The notes under the pieces: generated by a model
Told to the model about the DNA's origin: nothing
The model's input: the letters and a program-made list of their open reading frames with translations, nothing else
The model's database searches: none
Program-made: the position numbers and the translations under genes
Part shown: positions 46,409 through 54,940 of the stretch, in pieces
Layout of the letters: every line of letters starts with the position of its first letter
Position numbering within the stretch: position 1 is the stretch's first letter
Source of the DNA: Streptomyces sp. 378
Lineage (GTDB): Bacteria; Actinomycetota; Actinomycetes; Streptomycetales; Streptomycetaceae
Reading direction: 5' to 3'
Assembly: GCF_030124145.1 (NCBI RefSeq)
Contig: NZ_JASKMS010000010.1
Span: 62,001-126,000, forward strand
DNA: 64,000 bases

Positions 46409-48868
46409 TCATCCGGGGAGGTCCGTCAGTGACTGCTCGGCCCAGATGATCTTCCCTTCGGGGACGAACCGCGTGCCCCACCGCTGCGTGAGCTGGGAGA
46501 CCAGCAGCAGCCCGCGCCCGCCCTCGTCCGTCGTACGGGGATGACGCAGATGGGGCGCGGTGGCGCCGCCGTCGAGAACCTCGCACATCAGGGCCCGCTC
46601 CCGGATCAGCCGTAGCCGGATGGTCCCGGTGGCGTACCGGATGGCGTTGGTGACCAGCTCGCTCACCACCAGCTCCGTGGTGAAGGCCAGCTCGTCCAGG
46701 CCCCAGCGCGCGAGCTGCCGCGTGGCCGTGCGGCGGGCGTCGGCGACCACGGCCGGGTCCGAGGGCAGTTCCCAGGCCGCGACCTGCTCGGTGCCGAGAC
46801 GTTTCGTCCGGGCCATCAGCAGCACCACGTCGTCGTACGGGCGGGCCGGGAGCAGCGCGTCGACCACGGCCCTGCAGGACGACTCGAGCGGACCCGCCCG
46901 CTCCAGCGCCCCGCGCAGCCGCTCCCGGCCCGCGTCGACGGCCCAGGTCTCGCTCCGGGCCAGCAGTCCGTCGGTGTGCAACGCGAGCGTGCTGCCCTCC
47001 GCGAGGGACAGTTCGACCGCCTCGAAGGGCGGGCCGCCCACGCCGAGCGGCGGCCCCTGTGGCAGGTCGACGAAGACGACCGAGCCGTCGGGCAGCACCA
47101 CGGCCGGTGCGGGGTGCCCCGCCGCGGCCATCGCGCAGCCGCCGTCGACCGGGTCGTAGACGACGTACAGGCATGCGGAGCCCACGCACTGCGTGCCCGC
47201 GGCGCCGACCGTGCCCGGCTCGGCGCCCTCCTCCCGCGCCGACCGCGCCACCAGGTCGTCGAGATGCGCCAGCACCTCCTCGGGCGGCAGATCCAGAGCC
47301 GCCAGCGTCCGTACGGCGGTCCGCAGCTGTCCCATGGCCGCCGCGGCGTCGATGCCGTGCCCGGGCACCTCGCCCACGACCAGCGCGACACGCGCCCCGG
47401 ACAGCGGGATCAGGTCGTACCAGTCGCCGCCCAGTCCGGTCAGCTCGTCGGCCGGCCGGTAACACGCGGCGACCTCGACGGCGTCCTGCTCGGGCAGCCG
47501 GTGGGGGAGCAGACTGCGCTGCAGGACGAGCGCGGCGTCCCGCTCCCGGGTGTAGCGGCGGGCGTTGTCCACGCAGACGGCCGCACGGGCGACGACATCC
47601 TCGGCCAGCCGCAGGTCCTCCGCGTCGAAGGGCTCCCGCTGGTGGCGCCGGTAGAAGGTCGTGATGCCCAGCGTCGTGCCGCGCGAGCGGATCGGCACGG
47701 CCATCACGCTGTGCAGACCCAGCTCCCCGAACGTGGCCCGGCGGCCGCTCGGGGTGTCCGTGGTCCAGTCCCGGATCAGCGGGTCGAGCCGCTCCTCACG
47801 CCAGGACCGTCCCGTGGCCAGACAACGGAAGGGGGGCGTCCCGGCCCGGAAGGCGACCACCTCGCCGATCGCGATGACGGCCTCCGTGAGGTCGTCCTGT
47901 ACGGACCGGTATCCGGCGCGGCGCAGCTCCACCGGCTCCTGCGATTCCGCGAGGGGTCCGGGAGCCGGCTCGGCGCCCCGCAGCACCGACTCCAGCAGGT
48001 CCACGGTGACGAAATCGGCCAGCCCCGGCGCGGCCACGTCCGCCAACTCCTGGGCGGTGCGTGTGAGGTCCAGGCTGCGTCCGATGCTCTGGCCGGCCCG
48101 GTCGAGCAGCGCCAGCCGCTGCCGCGCGCGGTGCCGCTCGGTCATGTCGACGACCGTGTAGTACACGCCGATCGGATGACCCCGGTCGTCCTCGAGCCGG
48201 GTGAACGACAGCATGTGCGCCGTCTCGCGCAACGGTGCCGAGCGCACGTGACCCACGTGCTCGTAACCGATCACCGCCTCACCGGTCTCCAGCACGTGCC
48301 GCATCTGCGCCTCGACCGCCTGGGCGTCCATGCCCGGCTGGACGTCCGCGAAGCGCAGACCGAGCCGTCGCGCCGCCGGACCGCCGCCGAACTGCTCCAG
48401 GGCGGCGTTCGACCACACGAAGCGCAGGTCCGTGTCCACGATCGCGATACCCACCGGGGCGCCCGCCGTCAGCTGTTCCAGGACCGTGCGGCTCATGTCC
48501 CAGCCGGGGGCGTCGGCCAGCTCCGACAGGAGCATCAGCCAGCGCGACCCGCCGTGCGCCTCCTCGGCCGAGGCGATCCGGGCCACGACCTTCACCGGCT
48601 GCCCGTCCCCGCGGCGGGCCGTCAGCAGCCCCGTCCAGCCGCCGTCCCCGCGGCACCGCTCGACCAGGTCCGGCACGCGCTGCGCGTCCTCGGCGATCAG
48701 CAGATCGGCCAGTTTCCTGCCGACCGCCTCGGAAGCCGGGTATGCCAACAGCCGCCGGGCACCGCTGGTCCAGCCCGTCACCACGCCCTGTGGATCGAGC
48801 AACACGGGCGCCGCGTCGGCCACGTCGAACCGCTGCCGGGCAACGCCGTACTCGTCGTCTGCGCCCAC
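46409..48868 (-). CDS. PAS-PAS-GAF-PP2C-HATPase multidomain signalling phosphatase
   Basis: An 819-residue cytoplasmic protein. Two PAS domains (about 10-120 and 135-260; VGIAIVDTDLRFVWSNAALE) are followed by a GAF domain (about 285-455; GLADFVTVDLLESV, GLHSVMAVPIRSRG). A SpoIIE/PP2C phosphatase (about 470-680; GGDWYDLIPL, LHTDGLLARS) precedes an RsbW-like ATPase (about 695-815; ELVVSELVTNAIRYATG). This combines the phosphatase and kinase halves of a partner-switching module. The usual GDVxGHG metal Asp is Glu here (VVGEVPGHGID). GTG 48868 was chosen with AGAGAGG upstream. Confidence 0.93.
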   Translation of the reverse strand: MGADDEYGVARQRFDVADAAPVLLDPQGVVTGWTSGARRLLAYPASEAVGRKLADLLIAEDAQRVPDLVERCRGDGGWTGLLTARRGDGQPVKVVARIASAEEAHGGSRWLMLLSELADAPGWDMSRTVLEQLTAGAPVGIAIVDTDLRFVWSNAALEQFGGGPAARRLGLRFADVQPGMDAQAVEAQMRHVLETGEAVIGYEHVGHVRSAPLRETAHMLSFTRLEDDRGHPIGVYYTVVDMTERHRARQRLALLDRAGQSIGRSLDLTRTAQELADVAAPGLADFVTVDLLESVLRGAEPAPGPLAESQEPVELRRAGYRSVQDDLTEAVIAIGEVVAFRAGTPPFRCLATGRSWREERLDPLIRDWTTDTPSGRRATFGELGLHSVMAVPIRSRGTTLGITTFYRRHQREPFDAEDLRLAEDVVARAAVCVDNARRYTRERDAALVLQRSLLPHRLPEQDAVEVAACYRPADELTGLGGDWYDLIPLSGARVALVVGEVPGHGIDAAAAMGQLRTAVRTLAALDLPPEEVLAHLDDLVARSAREEGAEPGTVGAAGTQCVGSACLYVVYDPVDGGCAMAAAGHPAPAVVLPDGSVVFVDLPQGPPLGVGGPPFEAVELSLAEGSTLALHTDGLLARSETWAVDAGRERLRGALERAGPLESSCRAVVDALLPARPYDDVVLLMARTKRLGTEQVAAWELPSDPAVVADARRTATRQLARWGLDELAFTTELVVSELVTNAIRYATGTIRLRLIRERALMCEVLDGGATAPHLRHPRTTDEGGRGLLLVSQLTQRWGTRFVPEGKIIWAEQSLTDLPG

Positions 48869-49039
48869 GGCCGACCTCTCTGTCGCTGAGAGTGGTCTAC
48901 CACCTCTTGCCCCAATCTTCACCCTTCCGGCGACAGCGGGCGGCCTGGGCGGGGCCGGTGAGGTGGGACGGTCCCACCGGCCCCGCGCGATCTGGACGGA
49001 CAAGGGCACGACGCGTCGGGGCGGAGGCGGCGACACCCT

Positions 49040-49119
49040 CGGACGACCTCGCGCTGGCGCCCGGGATACCCGTCGTCGCCCCGATCAAGGCGACCGAGGT
49101 GTCACTCGCCACCGCGTGA
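49040..49119 (+). pseudogene. 3' scrap of a molybdate-binding (TOBE) domain gene
   Basis: The plus strand encodes DDLALAPGIPVVAPIKATEV followed by SLATA and TGA (49117-49119), an excellent match to the end of a TOBE/Mop molybdate-binding domain (LxLxxGxPVxAxIKATEVxV). Upstream codons do not continue the family. The rest of 48869-49346 shows no other recognisable coding sequence. Confidence 0.6.
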
Positions 49120-49346
49120 ACGCGCCGGTGAACGACGGGAGGCGTCCTCGCCGGACCAGCCGGTACGGGCGCCGACCGCGTCGAGCCGGACGGTTGTGCC
49201 CGGGCGCCGGCGCGGCCGTCAGCGCCTGCGCGGTCCGCCTGCTCCGCGTCGCCGACGCCCCGCCGAGGGGCCACCACCGGGCCATCCGCTCCTGCCCGCC
49301 TCGCGGGGGACCGTGACGCTCCCCACCCCGGTGGCGGCCCGGCCGC

Positions 49347-50582
49347 TCACCCCAGTGCCTTCTCCAGCGCCGCGAGCGCCCCCCGCAGCTCCTCGGCCGT
49401 GATGGTGAGCGGCGGGGCCAGGCGGATCGTCGAGCCGTGGGTGTCCTTCGCCAGGATTCCCTCCCGCATGAGCCGCTCGCTGATCTCGCGGCCCGTGCCG
49501 AGCGCGGGGTCGACGTCCACGCCCGCCCACAACCCGCGCGAGCGGAAGCCGACCACGCCCTTGCCGACCAGCCCCGTCAGTCCGTCGCGCAGGATCACGC
49601 CCAGCTCGGCCGCCCGGCGCTGGAACTCGCCCGTCTCCAGCAGTTCCACCACCGCCGTACCGACCGCCGCCGCCAGGGGATTGCCGCCGAACGTCGAGCC
49701 GTGTTCCCCGGGATGCAGCACCCCGAGCACCTCCCGGCGCCCGACCACCGCCGACACCGGCACGATCCCGCCCCCCAGCGCCTTGCCCAGCAGCAGCACG
49801 TCCGGCACCACCGGCTCGTGCTCGACCGCCAGTGTGCGGCCCGTGCGGCCGAGCCCGGACTGGATCTCGTCCGCGATGAACAGGCACCCCTTGCGGCGGG
49901 TCAGCTCCCGCACGCCCGCCAGATAGCCGTCCTCGGGGATGATCACCCCCGCCTCGCCCTGGATCGGCTCGATCAGCACCGCCGCCGTCGTCTCGTCGAC
50001 CGCCGCCTCCATCGCGGCCAGGTCGTTGTAGGGCACCACCCGGAAGCCGGGCGTGAACGGCCCGAAGCCCGCCCGGGCCGTCTCGTCCGTGGAGAAGCTG
50101 ACGATCGTCGTGGTACGTCCGTGGAAGTTGTCCGCCGCGACCACGATCGTCGCCCGGTCGGCCGGTACGCCCTTGACGTCGTAGGCCCACTTGCGGGCCA
50201 CCTTCACCCCGCTCTCCACCGCCTCCGCACCGGTGTTCATGGGCAGCACCATGTCCATGCCGGTCAGCGCGGCCAGCCGCTCCGCGAACCCGGCGAGCCG
50301 GTCGTTGTGGAAGGCGCGCGAGGTGAGCGTCAGCCGGTCGAGCTGGCGGTGGGCCGCCTCGATCAGCGCCGGGTGCCGGTGGCCGAAGTTGAGCGCCGAG
50401 TAGCCGGCCAGCATGTCCAGGTAGCGTCGGCCCTCGACGTCCTCCACCCAGGTGCCCTCGGCGCGGGCCACGACGACGGGCAGCGGATGGTAGTTGTGCG
50501 CGAGGACCGGCTCCTCGGCGCGGATCAGCTCCTCGGAGCCCCGCGTGCCCTGCGAGCCCTGGGTACGGACGGGTGCGGTCAT
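49347..50582 (-). CDS. rocD: Ornithine aminotransferase
   Basis: A 411-residue class III PLP aminotransferase converting ornithine to glutamate semialdehyde in arginine breakdown. Diagnostic stretches are NYHPLPVVVARAEGTWVEDV, LPMNTGAEAVESGVKVARKW, the Asp in LFIADEIQSGLGRTG and the PLP lysine in LLLGKALGGGIVPVSA. ATG 50582 overlaps the ddaH stop by 4 bp (ATGA). Together with DdaH and the nearby Lrp-type regulator it forms an arginine/methylarginine catabolic unit. Confidence 0.96.
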   Translation of the reverse strand: MTAPVRTQGSQGTRGSEELIRAEEPVLAHNYHPLPVVVARAEGTWVEDVEGRRYLDMLAGYSALNFGHRHPALIEAAHRQLDRLTLTSRAFHNDRLAGFAERLAALTGMDMVLPMNTGAEAVESGVKVARKWAYDVKGVPADRATIVVAADNFHGRTTTIVSFSTDETARAGFGPFTPGFRVVPYNDLAAMEAAVDETTAAVLIEPIQGEAGVIIPEDGYLAGVRELTRRKGCLFIADEIQSGLGRTGRTLAVEHEPVVPDVLLLGKALGGGIVPVSAVVGRREVLGVLHPGEHGSTFGGNPLAAAVGTAVVELLETGEFQRRAAELGVILRDGLTGLVGKGVVGFRSRGLWAGVDVDPALGTGREISERLMREGILAKDTHGSTIRLAPPLTITAEELRGALAALEKALG

Positions 50583-51400
50583 GGGCGGTTCTCCCGGATC
50601 TCCTGGGTGCAGCACTTGATGCCGCCACCGGCCTTCTGGAACTCGGACAGGTCGACGGGGACGGGGACGTAGCCGCGGCCGGAAAGCTGCTCGGCCAGGG
50701 CCGTCGCCCCGGGTGAGATGAACACATGGCGCCCGTCGGAGACGGAGTTGAGCCCGAACGCCATCGCATCCTCGCGGGTGGCGAGCACCGCGTCCGGGTA
50801 CAGCCGGGCCAGCACCTCGCGGCTGCCCGGCGAGAACGCCTCGGGGTAGTACACGATGTTCTCCTCGTCGAGGACGAACAGTGCCGTGTCCAGATGGTAG
50901 AAGTACGGATCCACCAGCGTCAGGCTGATCACCGGCGTCCCGAAGTACTCCTGCACCTCGCTGTGGGCCTCCCGGGTCGTACGGAAGCCCGTCCCGGCCA
51001 GGATCCAGCGGCCGGCCGGCACCAGGTCGCCCTCGCCCTCGCAGACCGACTCGGGGTGATAGACCTCGTAGCCCGCCGCCTTGAACCACGCCTCGTACGG
51101 CACGGACTCCGGACGGCGCTCGGGCGCGTGGAAGAGGGAGCCGAAGACGCGGCCGTCGACCACGACCGCCGCGTTGGCGGCGAAGACCATGTCGGGCAGA
51201 CCGGGAACGGGTTTCACAGTGTCCACGGTATGGCCGTGCGCGCGGTAGGCGTCGACCAGCGCCTGCCACTGGTCCACGGCGCGGAGGACGTCGACGGGTT
51301 CGTCGGGGCGCATCCACGGGTTGATCGCGTACTGCACGGCGAAATGTCTGGGTTCGCAGACGAGGTAGCGCCGCCGGCGCGGCACACGGGAGTCGGGCAC
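50579..51400 (-). CDS. ddaH: Dimethylarginine dimethylaminohydrolase
   Basis: A 273-residue amidinotransferase-fold enzyme that hydrolyses methylated arginines or related guanidines to citrulline. Key features are VCEPRHFAVQYAINPWM at the N-terminus, the substrate-side GLPDMVFAANAAVV, the catalytic His in YFYHLDTALFVL and the active-site Cys in AGGGIKCCTQEI. GTG 51400 was chosen with GGAGGGA upstream. It is coupled to rocD and lies downstream of an Lrp-type regulator on the same strand, with its own likely promoter in between. Confidence 0.94.
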   Translation of the reverse strand: MPDSRVPRRRRYLVCEPRHFAVQYAINPWMRPDEPVDVLRAVDQWQALVDAYRAHGHTVDTVKPVPGLPDMVFAANAAVVVDGRVFGSLFHAPERRPESVPYEAWFKAAGYEVYHPESVCEGEGDLVPAGRWILAGTGFRTTREAHSEVQEYFGTPVISLTLVDPYFYHLDTALFVLDEENIVYYPEAFSPGSREVLARLYPDAVLATREDAMAFGLNSVSDGRHVFISPGATALAEQLSGRGYVPVPVDLSEFQKAGGGIKCCTQEIRENRP

Positions 51401-51448
51401 AGAGGGGTCCCTCCGCTTCCTCACGGTGTGTGACTGGTGGTTGACACA

Positions 51449-51478
51449 ACGGTAGGAACTGGCGAAGGTGCCCGACAA
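51449..51478 (-). promoter_or_regulatory. Candidate promoter of ddaH-rocD
   Basis: On the minus strand TTGTCG (51478-51473) and TACCGT (51454-51449), 18 bp apart, precede the ddaH start by about 50 bp. An imperfect dyad CGCAACCATTGTCG (51493-51480 on the minus strand) lies just upstream and could bind the adjacent Lrp-type protein. Confidence 0.45.
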
Positions 51479-51526
51479 GCGACAATGGTTGCGTGTTCGC
51501 GCAGGAACGCTGCGTCTTCAGCCCGC

Positions 51527-52045
51527 TCAGCGCACGTCTGATGCGCCGCCCCGGCCCTCCTCGGGCGCCGGATGGGTTGCTCCCGCCTCCGGGCTCTCGG
51601 GGAGCAGATGGGACAGCACCATCACACTGATCGTCTTCCGGATGAACGGCTCCTGCCGGATCCGCTCCAGCACCTCCTCGAAGTGCTCCACGTCCCGCGC
51701 CCGCACGTGCAGCAGCGCGTCCGCGCCGCCGGTCACGGTCATCCCCGCGGTGATCTCCGGGTAGTCACGCACGACCTCGGCCAGCCGCCGCGGCGGGGCG
51801 GCGCCCTCGCAGTACACCTCGACGTAGGCCTCCGTGCGCCAGCCCAGCGCCGACGGCTTCACCGTGGCCGTGAACCCGGTGATCACGCCCGTCTCGCGCA
51901 GCCGGTCGACCCGCCGCTTGACCGCCGTGGCCGACAGGCCGATCGCCGTGCCGATCTCGGCGAACGACGTCCTGGCGTTCGCCATCAACGCCGTGATGAT
52001 CTTCCGGTCGAGTTCGTCGAACGCCGAGGACGACCTGCTGTTCAT
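51527..52045 (-). CDS. Lrp/AsnC family regulator of the ddaH-rocD unit
   Basis: A 172-residue regulator. The winged helix (about 8-60) has LDRKIITALMANARTSFAEIG and the recognition helix SATAVKRRVDRLRE. The RAM effector domain (about 70-150) has GMTVTGGADALLHVRARDVE. A 20-residue acidic/Pro tail follows. It lies 126 bp upstream of ddaH-rocD on the same strand, so it probably activates or represses arginine catabolism in response to an amino acid. Divergent from the LytTR operon with about 56 bp between starts. Confidence 0.93.
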   Translation of the reverse strand: MNSRSSSAFDELDRKIITALMANARTSFAEIGTAIGLSATAVKRRVDRLRETGVITGFTATVKPSALGWRTEAYVEVYCEGAAPPRRLAEVVRDYPEITAGMTVTGGADALLHVRARDVEHFEEVLERIRQEPFIRKTISVMVLSHLLPESPEAGATHPAPEEGRGGASDVR

Positions 52046-52101
52046 GCGGGCACTGTATCCACGTGTCCGGACAGCGGGGATCCCCCCTACACTCCGGGTT
52101 C

Positions 52102-52851
52102 ATGCTGCGCGCCCTGGCTGTCGACGACGAACGCCCCTCCCTGGAGGAGCTGCTCTACCTCCTGCGGGCCGATCCCCGGATCGGCAGCGCGGAGGGCGCC
52201 GGTGACGCCACCGAGGCGCTGCGCCGCATGAACCGCGCCCTGGAGTCCGGGCCGGACGGTCCGGAGGCCATCGACGTCGTCTTCCTCGACATCCAGATGC
52301 CCGGCCTCGACGGCCTCGACCTCGCCCGGCTGCTCACCGGCTTCGCCCGGCCGCCGCTCGTCGTGTTCGTCACGGCCCACGAGGACTTCGCCGTGCAGGC
52401 ATTCGACCTCAAGGCCGTGGACTACGTCCTCAAACCGGTCCGCAAGGAGCGGCTCGCCGAGGCCGTCCGCCGGGCCGCCGAGCTGCGCGGCGCCGCCCCG
52501 CGCATCCCCGTGCACGAACCCGACCCGGACCACGTACCCGTCGAGCTCGGCGGCGTGACCCGCTTCGTCGCCGTCGACGACATCACCCATGTCGAGGCCC
52601 AGGGCGACTACGCCCGCCTGCACACCGACAAGGGCAGCCATCTGGTGCGCATCCCGCTGTCCACCCTGGAGGAGCGCTGGCGCACCCGCGGCTTCGTCCG
52701 CATCCACCGCCGCCACCTCGTCGCCCTGCGCCACATCGGCGAACTCCGCCTCGACGCGGGCACCGTCAGCGTCCTCGTCGGCTCCGAGGAACTCCAGGTC
52801 AGCCGCCGCCACACGCGCGAACTGCGCGACCTGCTCATGAGGAGGCCGTGA
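52102..52851 (+). CDS. LytTR-type response regulator
   Basis: A 249-residue regulator. The receiver domain (1-125) has Asp-Asp-Glu at LAVDDERP, phosphoacceptor Asp in DVVFLDIQMPGLDG and Lys in VDYVLKPVRKE. The LytTR DNA-binding domain (about 150-245) includes HVEAQGDYARLHTDKGSHLVR and FVRIHRRHLVAL. It is the first gene of a four-gene operon that also encodes a symporter and a LytS-type kinase, and its stop overlaps the next start (GTGA). Confidence 0.95.
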   Translation: MLRALAVDDERPSLEELLYLLRADPRIGSAEGAGDATEALRRMNRALESGPDGPEAIDVVFLDIQMPGLDGLDLARLLTGFARPPLVVFVTAHEDFAVQAFDLKAVDYVLKPVRKERLAEAVRRAAELRGAAPRIPVHEPDPDHVPVELGGVTRFVAVDDITHVEAQGDYARLHTDKGSHLVRIPLSTLEERWRTRGFVRIHRRHLVALRHIGELRLDAGTVSVLVGSEELQVSRRHTRELRDLLMRRP

Positions 52852-53216
52852 CAGTGCCCCAGGACCACACCGAACGCCGCGTCGTCGTCACCGGACCGCC
52901 CCGGCAGACCGGCCGAGCGGCCTCCGGCTACTACCGCCCGCGCACCGAGATCGACGAGCAGACCACCCTCGGCCACACCTACGTCCGCTCCCTGATGCGC
53001 ACCCAACTGCGCGCCGCGCTCACTGTGTTCGCCGTCCTCGGCCTGCTCGTCGGCCCGCTGCCGCTGCTCTTCGCGGCGATGCCCGACGCCCGCCGCCTGG
53101 AATGGGCCGTCCTCGGCTTCGGCCTCTACGCCCCCCTCGTCCTGCTCGCCCGCTGGTACGTCCGCCGCGCCGAACGCAACGAACGCGACTTCGTACGCCT
53201 CGTCGAAGACCGCTGA
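52848..53216 (+). CDS. Small membrane protein of the symporter operon (DUF485-like)
   Basis: A 122-residue protein with a soluble N-terminus (1-55) and two transmembrane helices (about 57-78 and 87-106; AALTVFAVLGLLVGPLPLLF, LEWAVLGFGLYAPLVLLA), ending in a charged tail RRAERNERDFVRLVEDR. Topology and position immediately before an SSS-family symporter resemble the DUF485 proteins that accompany ActP-type acetate/pyruvate transporters. The start is GTG 52848 overlapping the regulator stop; GTG 52854 is possible. Confidence 0.8.
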   Translation: MTVPQDHTERRVVVTGPPRQTGRAASGYYRPRTEIDEQTTLGHTYVRSLMRTQLRAALTVFAVLGLLVGPLPLLFAAMPDARRLEWAVLGFGLYAPLVLLARWYVRRAERNERDFVRLVEDR

Positions 53217-53224
53217 ACCCCCCG

Positions 53225-54940
53225 ATGAACTCCAGCTACGCCATCGCCGCCGTCGCCCTCGTCGTGGTCGCGACGGTCCTCGTCGGCGCCTTCGGCCTGC
53301 GCATCTCCCGCACCACCTCCGACTTCTACGTCGCCTCGCGCACCGTCGGTCCCCGCCTCAACGCCGCCGCCATCAGCGGGGAGTACCTCTCCGCCGCCTC
53401 CTTCCTGGGCATAGCGGGCCTGGTCCTGGTCCAGGGCCCCGACATGCTCTGGTACCCGGTCGGCTACACCGCCGGCTATCTGGTCCTGCTGCTGTTCGTC
53501 GCCGCCCCGCTGCGCCGCTCCGGCGCCTACACCCTCCCCGACTTCGCCGAGGCCCGCCTCGCCTCCCAGGCCGTGCGGCGCCTGGCCGGTGCCTTCGTCG
53601 TCGGCGTCGGCTGGCTGTACCTGCTGCCCCAGCTCCAGGGCGCCGGACTGACCCTGACCGTGCTGACCGGAGCACCCGACTGGCTCGGCGGAGTGATCGT
53701 CGCCGTCGTCGTCACCGCCATCGTCGCCGCCGGCGGCATGCGCAGCATCACCTTCGTCCAGGCCTTCCAGTACTGGCTGAAGCTCACCGCCCTGCTCGTC
53801 CCCGCCCTCTTCCTGGTCCTCGCCTGGCAGAGCGACGGCGCCCCCCGGCACGCCTTCGACGAACCGGCCACCTTCCGCGAGCAGCGCGCCGTCCTCGTCG
53901 ACGACGGCATCGACCTGAAGCTGGACCGCCCCCTGCCGGTCACCGTGACCGGCACCGTCGACGGCCGGACGCACACCGACGCCCGCCTCACACTCCCCGC
54001 GGGCACCCACCACATCGAACGCGGCACCCGCCTCACCTTCGCCGCGGGCGCCCCCGTCCCCCGCGCCGGGGGCAGCGGCGGCGGCGACCTGTCCCCGTCC
54101 CAGGCCGAGAGCCGTCAGGAACGCCCCCTCTACGCCACGTACGGGCTGATCCTCGCCACGTTCCTCGGCACCATGGGCCTGCCGCACGTCGTGGTCCGCT
54201 TCTACACCAGCCCGCACGGCGTCGCCGCCCGCCGCACCACCGTCGCGGTCCTCGGCCTGATCGGCGCCTTCTACCTCCTGCCACCCCTCTACGGCGCCCT
54301 CGGCCGCCTCTACGCCCCCGAACTCACCCTCACCGGCGACCCGGACGCCGCCGTCCTCCTGCTGCCCGACCGGATGATCGGCGGAGTGGGCGGCGATCTG
54401 CTGGGGGCGCTGGTCGCCGGGGGCGCCTTCGCCGCGTTCCTGTCCACGGCCTCGGGGCTGACCATGGCGGTCGCCGGCGTCCTCACCCAGGACGTCCTGC
54501 CGTCCCGGGGCGTGCGGCACTTCCGGCTCGGGACGGTCCTCGCCATGGCCGTGCCCCTGGCGGCGAGCGTCCTGGTCGGCGGGCTGCCGGTCGCCGACGC
54601 CGTCGGGCTCGCCTTCGCCGTGTCGGCGTCGTCGTTCTGCCCGCTGCTCGTCCTCGGCATCTGGTGGCGGCGGCTGACCCCGCCCGGCGCCGCCGCCGGG
54701 ATGCTGGTCGGCGGCGGTTCCGCCCTGCTCGCCGTCGCCGCGACCATGGCGGGTTACCCGGGCGAGGGCGCCGCACTGCACGCCCTGCTCGCCTGGCCCG
54801 CGCTGTGGTCGGTGCCGCTGGGCTTCCTCACCATGATCCTGGTGTCCCTGGCCACCCCCGGCCGGGTCCCGCCCGGCACCGGGGCGATCCTGGCCCGGTT
54901 CCACCTTCCCGAGGAACTGCGCACGGAGGTGCCGGCATGA
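53225..54940 (+). CDS. Sodium:solute symporter (SSS family, ActP/MctP-like)
   Basis: A 571-residue transporter with about 13 transmembrane helices. SSS family regions include RTTSDFYVASRTVGPRLNAA, ISGEYLSAASFLGIAG, GLPHVVVRFYTSPHGVAARR and FAAFLSTASGLTMAVAG. A polar loop of about 95 residues (about 225-320) interrupts the membrane core. Likely substrates are short carboxylates such as acetate, pyruvate or propionate. It lies 8 bp after the small membrane protein, and its stop overlaps the kinase start (ATGA). Confidence 0.92.
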   Translation: MNSSYAIAAVALVVVATVLVGAFGLRISRTTSDFYVASRTVGPRLNAAAISGEYLSAASFLGIAGLVLVQGPDMLWYPVGYTAGYLVLLLFVAAPLRRSGAYTLPDFAEARLASQAVRRLAGAFVVGVGWLYLLPQLQGAGLTLTVLTGAPDWLGGVIVAVVVTAIVAAGGMRSITFVQAFQYWLKLTALLVPALFLVLAWQSDGAPRHAFDEPATFREQRAVLVDDGIDLKLDRPLPVTVTGTVDGRTHTDARLTLPAGTHHIERGTRLTFAAGAPVPRAGGSGGGDLSPSQAESRQERPLYATYGLILATFLGTMGLPHVVVRFYTSPHGVAARRTTVAVLGLIGAFYLLPPLYGALGRLYAPELTLTGDPDAAVLLLPDRMIGGVGGDLLGALVAGGAFAAFLSTASGLTMAVAGVLTQDVLPSRGVRHFRLGTVLAMAVPLAASVLVGGLPVADAVGLAFAVSASSFCPLLVLGIWWRRLTPPGAAAGMLVGGGSALLAVAATMAGYPGEGAALHALLAWPALWSVPLGFLTMILVSLATPGRVPPGTGAILARFHLPEELRTEVPA

